64,000 nt of DNA from DASWHX01 sp036397995 (GTDB taxonomy: Bacteria; Bacteroidota; Bacteroidia; Cytophagales; Cyclobacteriaceae): contig DASWHX010000108.1 in assembly GCA_036397995.1 (NCBI GenBank), positions 1-64,000 on the forward strand. Reading direction: 5' to 3'. The notes under the pieces are model-generated. The model had not been told where the DNA came from. It made no database searches and worked only from the letters and a program-made list of their open reading frames with translations. Made by a program: the position numbers and the translations under genes. Position 1 is the stretch's first letter, and every line of letters begins with the position of its first letter. Positions 17,857 through 28,351 of this stretch are shown here, piece by piece.

Positions 17857-17922
17857 TGTCAGGTTTACTGTCATAGAGTAAAAGAAAATCCAAAATCCGG
17901 CCAAAAACTGACAAACCTGACA
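17857..17922. promoter_or_regulatory. Paired TGTCA half-sites upstream of groES
   Basis: Four copies of one pentamer lie in this 66-base stretch: TGTCA at 17857-17861 and 17869-17873, and its complement TGACA at 17909-17913 and 17918-17922. The outer pair extends to a 10-base inverted repeat, TGTCAGGTTT (17857-17866) and AAACCTGACA (17913-17922). They end about 97 bases before the groES ATG. The layout suggests a binding site for a dimeric regulator or an alternative sigma factor of the heat-shock operon. No CIRCE element is seen. Confidence 0.5.
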
Positions 17923-18018
17923 CAAAAGGCGGTGATTTTCTAATTGGCATAGGAAATGCTCATTGCTGCTCGAAATCGTATATTTTATTTAACGTTAAAC
18001 TTAAAAATAGGTATCAAA

Positions 18019-18297
18019 ATGTCTAAAGTCAAAATTAAGCCGCTTGCTGATCGAGTATTGATAGCAGCATCTCCAGCAGAGGAGAAAACAGCTTCCGGTC
18101 TGATTATCCCGGATACAGCGAAAGAAAAACCTCAAAAAGGAAAAGTTATCGCTGTTGGAATGGGTAAGAAAGACGAACCCATCACTGTTAAAGTGGGTGA
18201 TACTGTGCTATATGGCAAGTATTCCGGCACTGAAATCAACATTGATGGTAAAGATTATCTCATAATGCGCGAATCAGATATTTTCGCCATTATCTAA
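18019..18297 (+). CDS. groES: Co-chaperonin GroES
   Basis: A 92-residue GroES (Cpn10), the heptameric lid of the GroEL folding chamber. Family motifs are in place: [10 protein letters not shown] at the N-terminus, the mobile loop region [42 protein letters not shown] and the final [11 protein letters not shown] 18019 is used; an in-frame ATG at 17956 would add 21 residues that do not belong to the family. groEL follows after 48 bases, forming the usual operon. The upstream region holds paired TGTCA sites. Confidence 0.97.
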   Translation: MSKVKIKPLADRVLIAASPAEEKTASGLIIPDTAKEKPQKGKVIAVGMGKKDEPITVKVGDTVLYGKYSGTEINIDGKDYLIMRESDIFAII

Positions 18298-18318
18298 ACT
18301 ATTACCTCATTAGTTTAA

Positions 18319-19974
<1,656 letters not shown>

Positions 19975-19996
19975 AATCATTTGATGCTTAATGATA

Positions 19997-20031
19997 AAAG
20001 GCTGCTTCCTGCATGGATGCAGCCTTTTTTT
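19997..20031 (+). terminator. Rho-independent terminator after groEL
   Basis: Stem AAAGGCTGC (19997-20005) pairs with GCAGCCTTT (20019-20027) across a 13-base loop, followed by a T run that reaches 20031. The position just downstream of groEL fits the end of the groES-groEL transcript. Confidence 0.88.
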
Positions 20032-20147
20032 ATTTTTCTTTAAACTAGAATTTATTGAATTACCAAAACAACTTCTGAAGATCTCAGCACTTTGATTGTG
20101 CTGCCGGTTATTATTTTGTGAAATTCTAGTCAGAAATTCAGCAAAAT

Positions 20148-20525
20148 CTAGTGGTTCTCAAACTCCAAATCATTTCTGATCATCTTATCCACCAGTAATC
20201 CCGATTCTTTCATTTCTTCATCATCAGTCTTGTAAATCCAGGTGATGCGGATCTTTTTCTTATGCATAATATTTTTTTCAAGAAGACGCAGTAGCCGTGC
20301 AATTTCCAGAAGGCTCTGAACCCGAACTACGGAAAGGTGTATTCTAAATTCTATCTCATCCGGAAATGAGGGAAGATGCGTTTCAAGCCAGTCATATACG
20401 TCGGAAAAGAAATTTTCAGGATTTTCTGAAATACTTTTGCCTTCAATTTTCATCTTTCCTGAAAGTGAGTCGAGGTAAACTCCCGGATTTATTTCTGTAG
20501 CAGGTATATCTAACTTATCATCCAA
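20148..20525 (-). CDS. SiaC-like (DUF1987) regulatory phosphoprotein
   Basis: A 125-residue protein matching the DUF1987/SiaC family: an N-terminal strand pair (INPGVYLDSLSGKMKIEGKS), the signature GKSISENPENFFSDVYDWL, a central LSVVRVQSLLEIARLLRLLE and a C-terminal ITWIYKTDDEEMKESG. In Pseudomonas SiaC is phosphorylated by SiaB and dephosphorylated by the PP2C-type SiaA, and controls the diguanylate cyclase SiaD. None of these partners lies nearby, so its circuit here is unknown. The start is TTG at 20525, 18 bases after the stop of the transporter gene, so the two probably share a transcript. Confidence 0.75.
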   Translation of the reverse strand: MDDKLDIPATEINPGVYLDSLSGKMKIEGKSISENPENFFSDVYDWLETHLPSFPDEIEFRIHLSVVRVQSLLEIARLLRLLEKNIMHKKKIRITWIYKTDDEEMKESGLLVDKMIRNDLEFENH

Positions 20526-20543
20526 CCGAACCTCAATTAATCA

Positions 20544-22034
20544 TTATTGAACATTTCCCATCCATTTCTTCATCAAAGGAGAAAAGATAACAAACAAAAT
20601 TCCCGAGCCGCAGCCAAACAACACAACGGTCATAAACAGGCTGGGCATTCCGGAAACATTATTGGGGTCGAATTCACCGGCAAACATTCCGGCAATCAAA
20701 TTGCCAAGAGAAGTTGCTACAAACCAGATACCCATCATTTGTCCTACGAAAGCTTTGGGTGCAAGCTTGGTCGTTGCACTTAATCCAACAGGACTCAATG
20801 CCAACTCACCTGCTGAGTGAAGGAAATAAGTTAAAACCAGCCAGGCCATTCCGGCTTGCATGCCTTCAACAACTCGGTGCGCGGCAAAATACATTACCAG
20901 AAATCCAAATCCCATCAGAATCAATCCAAGTCCGAATTTCAGAGGAGTAGCCGGATTAAGGTTTTTTGCCGCAAGTTTTACCCATAACGCGCCAATTATA
21001 GGCGCAAAAATTACAATCATTAATGGGTTTACATTTTGCAGCCATCCGGCAGGCAATTCCCACCCAAAAAGAAAACGGTTGGTGTAATCCCGCGAAAAAA
21101 GATTAAGAGTTGAGCCAGCTTGTTCAAACCCAGCCCAAAACAGGGCAGCTCCAATAAATAAAAAGAAAATAATCCCAACCCTCCTTTTCTCTTCTCCATT
21201 CAGACCGCCCGCGATAAGTATATAGAGAAAATAAAATAATGTGATCGAAACGATAAGCACTCCTGCACCCGCCGCTATACCTCCTGCTGAAGTTAAGTCA
21301 ATAACGTTCACGTATTGCAACACAACAAGGAAAGCAATTAGGGCAATTACCAACCCGATTGCCATTCCCTTATTTCCGGTAATCTCACCGCCTTCTTCTT
21401 GTCTTTCTTTTGCCTTGGGTTTTATGCCAAGATTCAACAAAGTATCCTGTGAAAGTCTGAATTGGAGCAGACCAAAAAACATCCCAACCGCGGCAAGGCC
21501 AAATCCCCAGTGCCAATTAATTTTTTCACCTACCAGGGGAACAACAAACTGGCCCAATATGGAACCCGTATTTATCCCCATATAAAATAACGAGAAACCT
21601 GCATCCCGACGAGCACCACCTTCCGGATAAAGGTCACCCACTATTGTACTGATATTCGGCTTCAATAATCCTGTTCCGCAAGCCACGAATGCAAGGCCTG
21701 TAGCAAAAATTGGCACAGATCCCGGAATGGCAAGGATTAAGTGTCCCATCATAATCATTATTCCACCATACCATATAGCCTTCCGCTGACCAAAAATATT
21801 ATCTGCAAGCCATCCGCCCGGAAGGGTTAGCAAGTAAACGGAAGCAGTATATAATCCATAAATGGGCCCGGAAGTTTCATTATTGAGGCCAAGCCCTTGC
21901 TGGGCAGCCGGAGTAGTCATAAACAAAATGAGGATGGCCCTCATTCCATAATAGCTGAATCGCTCCCACATTTCGGTAAAAAAAAGCGTGGCTAATCCCC
22001 TGGGGTGTCCAAAAAAAGTTTTTCCTTCTGTCAT
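20544..22034 (-). CDS. POT-family proton-coupled oligopeptide transporter
   Basis: A 496-residue major facilitator protein of the POT/PTR2 (DtpT) group, with 12-14 transmembrane helices, importing di- and tripeptides with protons. The start MTEGKTFFGHPRGLATLFFTE leads to MWERFSYYGMRAIL, the classic ExxERFxYY helix-1 motif for proton coupling. PTR2 signatures are GGWLADNIFGQRKAIWYGG and FSLFYMGINTGSILGQFV. The length is normal. SiaC-like lies 18 bases downstream. The intergenic stretch to pckA (22035-22272) holds the divergent promoters of both genes; I see no operator in it. Confidence 0.95.
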   Translation of the reverse strand: MTEGKTFFGHPRGLATLFFTEMWERFSYYGMRAILILFMTTPAAQQGLGLNNETSGPIYGLYTASVYLLTLPGGWLADNIFGQRKAIWYGGIMIMMGHLILAIPGSVPIFATGLAFVACGTGLLKPNISTIVGDLYPEGGARRDAGFSLFYMGINTGSILGQFVVPLVGEKINWHWGFGLAAVGMFFGLLQFRLSQDTLLNLGIKPKAKERQEEGGEITGNKGMAIGLVIALIAFLVVLQYVNVIDLTSAGGIAAGAGVLIVSITLFYFLYILIAGGLNGEEKRRVGIIFFLFIGAALFWAGFEQAGSTLNLFSRDYTNRFLFGWELPAGWLQNVNPLMIVIFAPIIGALWVKLAAKNLNPATPLKFGLGLILMGFGFLVMYFAAHRVVEGMQAGMAWLVLTYFLHSAGELALSPVGLSATTKLAPKAFVGQMMGIWFVATSLGNLIAGMFAGEFDPNNVSGMPSLFMTVVLFGCGSGILFVIFSPLMKKWMGNVQ

Positions 22035-22272
22035 AAAGTGTTTGGTTAATTAAGTGCTAAAGCCTCTTGCTCCAGCCTGAAATTCGCAGGCACCAGGTAT
22101 TTAAAACCCTTAAATCTAGTATTGTATGGGATTAATTACAAATCAGCCATTTGAGATTCGTTTTGCTTTTGTTCGAAATAACCAAAAGACAAAAAGATAT
22201 AAAGTGAATTAGTCATTTTCGAGTAATTTTGGGGCATTCAATCGATTTCGGAGTTGAAAGAAAAAGCTAAAA

Positions 22273-23886
22273 ATGAAAGAATTTGGATTTAAGTCTGAAA
22301 AATGCGGATTAAATGAAATCGGCATAGACAACCCTGATTCCGTTTATTGGAATCTGTCGCCTGCAGAACTTGTTGAAGAGGGTTTGAGGAATAATGAAGG
22401 GGTTTTGACTAATACGGGAGCCTTTATGTGCGACACCGGAAAATTTACCGGAAGGGCTCCAAAGGACAGATATATTGTTGAGGATGAGACAACTTCTGAA
22501 ACGATCTGGTGGGGAGAGATTAATATCCCAATCACCCAGAAAAAGTTTGACAATCTTTTCAATAAAATTGTAAAGCATCTTGATGGTAAAAAACTTTATG
22601 TCAAAGATGCTTACGCGGGTTCAGACAAAAAATACAGACTTAACCTCAGAGTAATCAACACGTTTGCCTGGCACAACCTTTTCTGTCACAATATGTTCCT
22701 GAGACCAACCCAACCAGAATTAAAGTCTTTTATACCCACTTTTACTGTTATAAATGCACCTGATTTCCTTGCTGATCCCAAAATGGATGGGATAAAAAAT
22801 CCAAACTTTGTAATTATTAACATGACAAAGAAAGTGATAATCGCAGGTGGTACCGGCTATGCGGGGGAAATGAAGAAAGGAATCTTTTCTGTTCTTAACT
22901 ATTTGCTCCCGCAAAACCACCAGGTATTGTCAATGCATTGCTCAGCAAATATTGGAGAGGAAGGAGATACCGCAATTTTCTTTGGGCTTTCCGGAACGGG
23001 TAAAACTACGTTATCAGCCGATCCGCAACGGGGATTAATTGGTGATGACGAACATGGATGGACAGAGAATGGCGTTTTTAATTTTGAAGGTGGCTGTTAT
23101 GCAAAAGCAATTGATTTGACTCGTGAAAAAGAACCTCAAATTTTCGATGCTATCCGGTTTGGGGCTATCCTGGAGAATACCAGGTTCAAAGAAGGAAGCA
23201 GGGATGTGGATTATACAAATGTATCTGTTACTGAAAATACCCGGACTGCATATCCAATTGATCATATTGATAATGCAGTAATCCCATCAATCGGCGGTAT
23301 CCCAAAAAACATTTTCTTTCTTACATGCGATGCGTACGGCGTGCTTCCACCTATTTCAAAACTAAACAAGGGACAGGCGATGTATCACTTTATTTCCGGA
23401 TATACAGCCAAAGTAGCAGGAACCGAAGCTGGAATAACCGATCCTCAGACTGTCTTCTCCGCATGCTTTGGTGCTCCTTTTCTTCCTTTACATCCAACAA
23501 AGTATGCAGAGATGCTTGGAAAAAAAATGACTGATAACGATGTCAACATTTGGCTTGTAAATACAGGTTGGTCTGGCGGGCCCTACGGTATTGGTGAACG
23601 CATGAAGTTGAAATATACAAGAACAATGATATGCTCTGCTTTGGAAGGATCCCTGCAATCAAGTGAGTTTAAGAAACATGATATATTCGGTATTGAATTC
23701 CCAACGTCATGTCCAAATGTTCCGCCGGAAATCCTGGATCCGAAGAATACCTGGAAAGATAAAGAAGGCTATGACAATAAAGCCAGTTACCTTGCAAAAG
23801 CCTTTATTAAGAACTTTTCAAAATATGAAAATTTTGCCAATGAGGAAGTCCTGCAAGGTGCGCCTAAGCCCAATGTTGCAGTTTAG
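22273..23886 (+). CDS. pckA: ATP-dependent phosphoenolpyruvate carboxykinase
   Basis: A 537-residue PEP carboxykinase (ATP), which makes PEP from oxaloacetate in gluconeogenesis, or runs in reverse to fix CO2. Diagnostic motifs: FTGRAPKDRYIV near the N-terminus, the kinase-1a loop FGLSGTGKTTLSADP, metal-binding GDDEHGW, and GGIPKNIFFLTCDAYGVLPP. The length is as in E. coli PckA. The ATG at 22273 follows an AAAGAAAAAGCTAAAA leader without a clear ribosome-binding site. A candidate -7 box TAATTTTG lies about 40 bases upstream. It is divergent from the peptide transporter, in keeping with use of amino acids as carbon source. Confidence 0.98.
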   Translation: MKEFGFKSEKCGLNEIGIDNPDSVYWNLSPAELVEEGLRNNEGVLTNTGAFMCDTGKFTGRAPKDRYIVEDETTSETIWWGEINIPITQKKFDNLFNKIVKHLDGKKLYVKDAYAGSDKKYRLNLRVINTFAWHNLFCHNMFLRPTQPELKSFIPTFTVINAPDFLADPKMDGIKNPNFVIINMTKKVIIAGGTGYAGEMKKGIFSVLNYLLPQNHQVLSMHCSANIGEEGDTAIFFGLSGTGKTTLSADPQRGLIGDDEHGWTENGVFNFEGGCYAKAIDLTREKEPQIFDAIRFGAILENTRFKEGSRDVDYTNVSVTENTRTAYPIDHIDNAVIPSIGGIPKNIFFLTCDAYGVLPPISKLNKGQAMYHFISGYTAKVAGTEAGITDPQTVFSACFGAPFLPLHPTKYAEMLGKKMTDNDVNIWLVNTGWSGGPYGIGERMKLKYTRTMICSALEGSLQSSEFKKHDIFGIEFPTSCPNVPPEILDPKNTWKDKEGYDNKASYLAKAFIKNFSKYENFANEEVLQGAPKPNVAV

Positions 23887-24178
23887 ATAAGATATTTCAT
23901 AAGAAGAGTTTAAGTTGTCAAACCCGTTATTTTGTTTTGAAATTGAAATAAATTTTGTTTGCATCAGAGGTTGATATTCATCCTGATACTTGGACAGATT
24001 CCAAAAATTTTTCCCATATTAACAACCTGCAGTTTGAAGACCGATTTTGCATTTAAACAGGAAAAGGAGAATTTCCGGATTATTACCTGGTCATTTGCAA
24101 AGAGTTTTCTACTCTGTTTGTGAATTCTCTTGATTCATGAAGGTTTTGTTCGTTAAATTGAGTGGTTAATTCTCTCTG

Positions 24179-25645
24179 ATGAAAAAAACTTTCCGCTCAA
24201 GACTTCCTTACCTGATCCTGCTGCTAATTCTATCCCTTTCACAATCGGTCCAATCGGAAGAATTTAATCTTTCTGAAACAACCAATATGGAGGTGACCCA
24301 AAACTCTCAACCAGAGTCTGAAATAGTGCCTGTTGGGGATAAAACCGATCAAAGTTTAGGAGTCTCTTTACTTAGAGGACTGCTAGGAGTGTCATCGATA
24401 ATCTTGATTGCATTTCTGTTTAGCTCAAACCGGAAACAAATTAACTGGAAGGTTGTACTTTCAGGTCTGGGAATTCAATTGATACTTGCTTTTGGAATCC
24501 TGAATATTAATTTTATTCAAAAATTATTTGAATTTGTAAGTTCCATTTTCATAGCCATTCTTGATTTCACCAAGGCAGGTAGTACTTTCCTTTTCGGGGA
24601 TTTATTAAATACAGACAGCATTGGTTTTGTGTTTGCATTGCAAATACTTCCCACAATTATATTCTTCTCTGCCTTAACAAGCGTTCTATTCTATCTTGGG
24701 GTAATTCAAAAAATAGTGTACGGCCTGGCCTGGTTAATGACCAAGGCCTTGAGATTATCCGGAGCGGAGAGCCTGAGTGTTGCCGGAAATATTTTTCTTG
24801 GACAAACGGAATCACCCCTCATGATAAAGGCCTACCTGGAAAAAATGAATCGATCAGAAATATTACTTGTAATGATTGGCGGGATGGCAACGGTGGCCGG
24901 GGGTGTGTTGGCAGCCTATGTCGGTTTTTTGGGAGGCGATGATCCTGCACAACAATTACTATTTGCAAAACACCTCCTGGCTGCCTCTGTAATGGCCGCT
25001 CCGGGTGCTGTCATCATTTCAAAAATGCTTGTACCTCAAACTCAGGCGATAGATTCAAATATTCAAATCAGCTATGACAGTGCAGGAAGTAACATGCTGG
25101 ACGCAATGGCAAACGGCACCACCGAAGGATTGAAACTGGCTTTAAACATTGGGGCTATGCTCCTGGTTTTCTTCGCTTTTATCGCGTTGTTTAATCATGT
25201 CCTGGGTTGGGTTGGAACTACCACCGGACTTGATACCGCGATTGCAGGCTTTTCTTCCGGGAGGTATGATAATTTGTCTTTGGAATTTATCCTCGGCTAT
25301 GCATTCGCACCATTAATGTGGCTATTGGGCGTCGCATCGCATGATATAACCTTAGTAGGACAATTACTGGGTCAAAAAATTATTGCAAGTGAATTTGTGG
25401 GATATGAAAGCCTGGCAACACTCAAAAATTCCGGAGTCTTAACTGACACAAAATCCATAATAATGTCGACCTACATGCTTTGCGGTTTTGCAAACTTCGC
25501 CTCAATTGGTATTCAGATTGGGGGTATCGGCGGGTTGGCTCCCGGGCAAAGAGTTTTACTATCAGAATTTGGATTTAAAGCATTGCTAGGAGGAACGTTA
25601 GCGTCACTACTGTCAGCAACAATTGTCGGAATGATTTTAGGCTAA
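24179..25645 (+). CDS. Concentrative nucleoside transporter (NupC/CNT family)
   Basis: A 488-residue CNT-family symporter that imports nucleosides with protons or sodium. The family core motif is clear: FLGQTESPLMIKAYLEKM (about 215-232). Gate and core motifs such as GGMATVAGGVLAAYVGFLG, MLCGFANFASIGIQIGGIG and a glycine-rich last helix follow. The protein begins with an extra signal-peptide-like segment (LPYLILLLILSLSQSVQS) and a polar stretch of about 40 residues before the membrane core, longer than E. coli NupC; this extension is common in Bacteroidota. The 3' end overlaps the bifunctional nuclease gene by 4 bases, tail to tail. Confidence 0.94.
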   Translation: MKKTFRSRLPYLILLLILSLSQSVQSEEFNLSETTNMEVTQNSQPESEIVPVGDKTDQSLGVSLLRGLLGVSSIILIAFLFSSNRKQINWKVVLSGLGIQLILAFGILNINFIQKLFEFVSSIFIAILDFTKAGSTFLFGDLLNTDSIGFVFALQILPTIIFFSALTSVLFYLGVIQKIVYGLAWLMTKALRLSGAESLSVAGNIFLGQTESPLMIKAYLEKMNRSEILLVMIGGMATVAGGVLAAYVGFLGGDDPAQQLLFAKHLLAASVMAAPGAVIISKMLVPQTQAIDSNIQISYDSAGSNMLDAMANGTTEGLKLALNIGAMLLVFFAFIALFNHVLGWVGTTTGLDTAIAGFSSGRYDNLSLEFILGYAFAPLMWLLGVASHDITLVGQLLGQKIIASEFVGYESLATLKNSGVLTDTKSIIMSTYMLCGFANFASIGIQIGGIGGLAPGQRVLLSEFGFKALLGGTLASLLSATIVGMILG

Positions 25646-26232
25646 TTACGCTTGTTAATTTCGTCTCTGATTTTTGCGGCACGCTCGTAGTCTTCATCAT
25701 CAATGGCTTCTTTCAGAATTTCATTCAACTTATCAATAGAAAGGTCTTTTAATGAAGCAATGGTTTCATGTTTTTTGGGCTTAACAATTTCAGTTTTGAG
25801 ACTTGCCACTCCTTCAGCTTCTTCCGTGAGTACGATGCCGGCTTCGGCCAGGATGGTTTCGTATGTGAAAATGGGTGCATCGAACCTTATTCCGATTGCG
25901 ATTGCATCCGAGGGACGTGCATCAATTTCTATTGTTCCTTTTCCGTTGGAACAAACTATTTTGGCAAAGAATACGCCTTCTTTCAGGTCTGATATAAGAA
26001 TTTCTTCAACCTGATATTTATAGCTGGCTGCGAATGACTTGAAAAGATCATGCGTCATTGGTCTGTTGGGAATAATCTTTTCTATCTCAATAGCGATTGC
26101 CTGGGCCTCAAACATTCCAATAATGATTGGCAGCCTGCGGTTTCCTTTTTCCTCCCCCAAAACCAAAGCAAATGATCCTGTTTGTGATTGGCTGGATGAA
26201 AGTCCCAGAATCTCTAACTTAATTTTATCCAC
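25642..26232 (-). CDS. Bifunctional nuclease family protein (DUF151) with UvrB/UvrC motif
   Basis: A 196-residue protein. Residues 1-135 form the BFN/DUF151 domain (LGLSSSQSQTGSFALVLGEE, GNRRLPIIIGMFEAQAIA, IDARPSDAIAIGIRFDAPIF). Residues about 160-194 form a UvrB/UvrC-type helical hairpin (LKEAIDDEDYERAAKIRDEI). DUF151 proteins were described as nucleases in plants, while bacterial members are mostly uncharacterised. The start is GTG at 26232, seven bases after the etfA stop. It is probably the last gene of an etfB-etfA-bfn transcript. Confidence 0.92.
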   Translation of the reverse strand: MDKIKLEILGLSSSQSQTGSFALVLGEEKGNRRLPIIIGMFEAQAIAIEIEKIIPNRPMTHDLFKSFAASYKYQVEEILISDLKEGVFFAKIVCSNGKGTIEIDARPSDAIAIGIRFDAPIFTYETILAEAGIVLTEEAEGVASLKTEIVKPKKHETIASLKDLSIDKLNEILKEAIDDEDYERAAKIRDEINKRN

Positions 26233-26239
26233 ACTCAGT

Positions 26240-27196
26240 CTATTTACTTGCTCTAATAGCCTCCGTTAATTTAGGAACAACTTCAAATGCATCGCCGGCA
26301 ATCCCATAATCCGCAGCTTTAAAAAATGGCGCTTCGGGATCCTTATTAATCACTACAATCACTTTTGATGAATTAACTCCAGCTAAATGCTGAATGGCAC
26401 CGGAAATACCAATAGCAATATACAAATTAGGGCCAACTTTCAGCCCGGTTTGGCCCACATGTTCATGATGAGGCCGCCATTCCATATCTGAAACAGGCTT
26501 GCTGCACGCGGTGGCCGCACCTAATTCTTTGGCCAATTCTTCTAACATCCCCCAGTTTTCAGGACCTTTCATTCCTCGCCCGCCAGATACCACAATCTCA
26601 GCTTCGGGCAACAACACATCTCCCGAAGCTTGATCGGTTCCGGTTATTTTCAATGCGAAATCCGCCGGATTTAAATCTACAGAAAAAGTTTCAACCGGAG
26701 CTTTGCTTCCTGATTCTGTTAACTGGACCGCGTTTTTTCTGATTGCAAGGATTTTATATTCGTTATTCAATTCAGTAACGGCAAAGGCTTTTCCCGTATA
26801 AATACTCCGTTTAACCCTGAAGCCTGTTGACGTATCGGGCAATTCAGTTACATTGGAAGCCAGCGATGCATTTAACTTCACAGCAGTACGGGCTGCTACC
26901 GGGGCGCCCAGGGATGAATTCGCAAGAACAAGAATTTTTGAATCCGTTTTTCTCATCGCTTCACTAATCACCGTAGCGTATGCGGGAATAACTCCCTGAT
27001 TCAACTTATCGTTATTCACATGCAGAACTTTGCCGGCACCAAACTTCCCGAGGGCTTCCAGCTCTTCAGTTGTGATATCACTTCCCAAATAAATTGCAAC
27101 AGCATTCTTATCAATGGCCGCGGCAAAAGACACAGCTTCTTGCGAAGTTTTCTTAACTTTTTTATCCGAACTTTCAATAAATACGAGTACAGACAT
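26240..27196 (-). CDS. etfA: Electron transfer flavoprotein alpha subunit
   Basis: A 318-residue ETF alpha subunit. The N-terminal domain I resembles nucleotide-binding folds; the C-terminal FAD-binding domain is marked by VVSGGRGMKGPENW, VSDMEWRPHHEHVGQTG, and YIAIGISGAIQHLAGVNSSK with the adjacent INKDPEAPFFKAADYGI. With EtfB it carries electrons from acyl-CoA and related dehydrogenases to ETF:quinone oxidoreductase. It follows etfB by 8 bases in an operon, then the BFN gene. No dehydrogenase or ETF-QO gene lies nearby. Confidence 0.97.
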   Translation of the reverse strand: MSVLVFIESSDKKVKKTSQEAVSFAAAIDKNAVAIYLGSDITTEELEALGKFGAGKVLHVNNDKLNQGVIPAYATVISEAMRKTDSKILVLANSSLGAPVAARTAVKLNASLASNVTELPDTSTGFRVKRSIYTGKAFAVTELNNEYKILAIRKNAVQLTESGSKAPVETFSVDLNPADFALKITGTDQASGDVLLPEAEIVVSGGRGMKGPENWGMLEELAKELGAATACSKPVSDMEWRPHHEHVGQTGLKVGPNLYIAIGISGAIQHLAGVNSSKVIVVINKDPEAPFFKAADYGIAGDAFEVVPKLTEAIRASK

Positions 27197-27204
27197 TTCT
27201 TTCT

Positions 27205-27942
27205 TTATAAGACTTTAGCTTCATTTTTCAACAACTTAACCAGCTCTGAAACATTTTCAGGATCTATCATTTTAACTTGCCCTTTTGCTGGCGGAAGTTC
27301 GTAACTAACCAATTTTGTCGATTGAACATTTCCTTTTGGTTCCACTACATTTAGGGGTTTTGTTCTGGCGGACATAATTCCTCTCATATTTGGAATCTTC
27401 CATTCAGCGATTGGCTCCTGGCAACCCGCGACAAATGGTAGCTCAACTTCTACGTATTCCTTGCCCCCTTCAATTTCCCGGGCCATTTTTGCTTTTGTTC
27501 CATCTAGTTCCAAAGACATAACCGGTGAAATTGACGGAATGCCCAGCAACTCCCCTACCATCCCATGTACCATTCCACCATTAAAATCGATTGATTCCCG
27601 GCCCATCAAAATCATGTCATAATTATGTTCTTTGGCAACATTTGCAATTTCATTTGACACAAAAAAACTATCGGCAGGATTGGCATTTACCCGGATGGCA
27701 TCATCAGCACCAATCGCAAGTGCTTTTCTTATTGTGGGATCAGATTCAGGTCCGCCAACATTAAGTACGGTAAGCGAGGCTCCTGTTGCTTCCTTGATCT
27801 CAACAGCCCTTGCAAGGGCATAGTCATCGTATGGACCAATAATAAACTGAACTCCATTGGTATTAAACTTTGTATTATTTTCTGTGAAAGAAATTCTGGA
27901 GGTGGTATCGGGAACATGAGTAATACAAACCAGTATTTTCAT
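27205..27942 (-). CDS. etfB: Electron transfer flavoprotein beta subunit
   Basis: A 245-residue ETF beta subunit, binding AMP and pairing with EtfA. Family motifs: MKILVCITHVPDTTSRI at the N-terminus, NPYDDYALARAVEI-like segment (GPYDDYALARAVEIKE), ALAIGADDAIRV, and FNGGMVHGMVGELLGIPSISP. The C-terminal recognition and arm region extends over EtfA. It is the first gene of etfB-etfA-bfn. The 409-base stretch upstream has no recognisable gene. Confidence 0.97.
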   Translation of the reverse strand: MKILVCITHVPDTTSRISFTENNTKFNTNGVQFIIGPYDDYALARAVEIKEATGASLTVLNVGGPESDPTIRKALAIGADDAIRVNANPADSFFVSNEIANVAKEHNYDMILMGRESIDFNGGMVHGMVGELLGIPSISPVMSLELDGTKAKMAREIEGGKEYVEVELPFVAGCQEPIAEWKIPNMRGIMSARTKPLNVVEPKGNVQSTKLVSYELPPAKGQVKMIDPENVSELVKLLKNEAKVL

Positions 27943-28351
27943 TGATTAGGGCTTATTTCTAAGGTTTTTTAGTGCTTATAGGTCGCGAATTTAAGTATTA
28001 TGGCCCATAAATAAAATGAAATAGGTGTATTCAACAGTGTATTGAAAAGCAAGCCCGTTTGTGATAATGTTAGTAAGGAATTAGAAATACCTTCGCTCAA
28101 ATCTCTGCCGGCTGAAGGGGCAAAATCCAGGGCAAGCAATAATTCGTGTATACCATAGTGGGAGGAGATTAAGGAATTTGCGGGTAGTTCAAAGAAATAT
28201 CCTAACCGGAATTCCTTTTTAACAGACTATTAATTTCATCTTGTTTTGGGGGAACGTATTCAATATTAACAATTTTGAGAGGTCATGCAAGTCAACTTCA
28301 TTTTGAAACCCACTATTTAAACAATGAAGCTATTTTTATACTTTTGAAACC
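27943..28351. other. Intergenic region between etfB and a TPR gene, no gene seen
   Basis: This 409-base stretch between two divergent genes has stops in all frames and no RNA gene that I recognise. TACTTTTG at 28338-28345, six bases before the downstream ATG at 28352, fits a -7 box, but no -33 box stands at the right distance. The middle part (about 28090-28200) has a less AT-rich, coding-like texture and could be a decayed gene remnant; I could not assign it. Confidence 0.4.

Noticed and set aside
17956..18018. A 21-residue N-terminal extension of GroES
   Set aside because: GroES proteins begin at [13 protein letters not shown]; the extension has no family likeness and lies in the promoter leader.
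20185..20193. TTATCCACC as an extra DnaA box
   Set aside because: One mismatch, isolated and inside the SiaC-like coding region, so probably chance.
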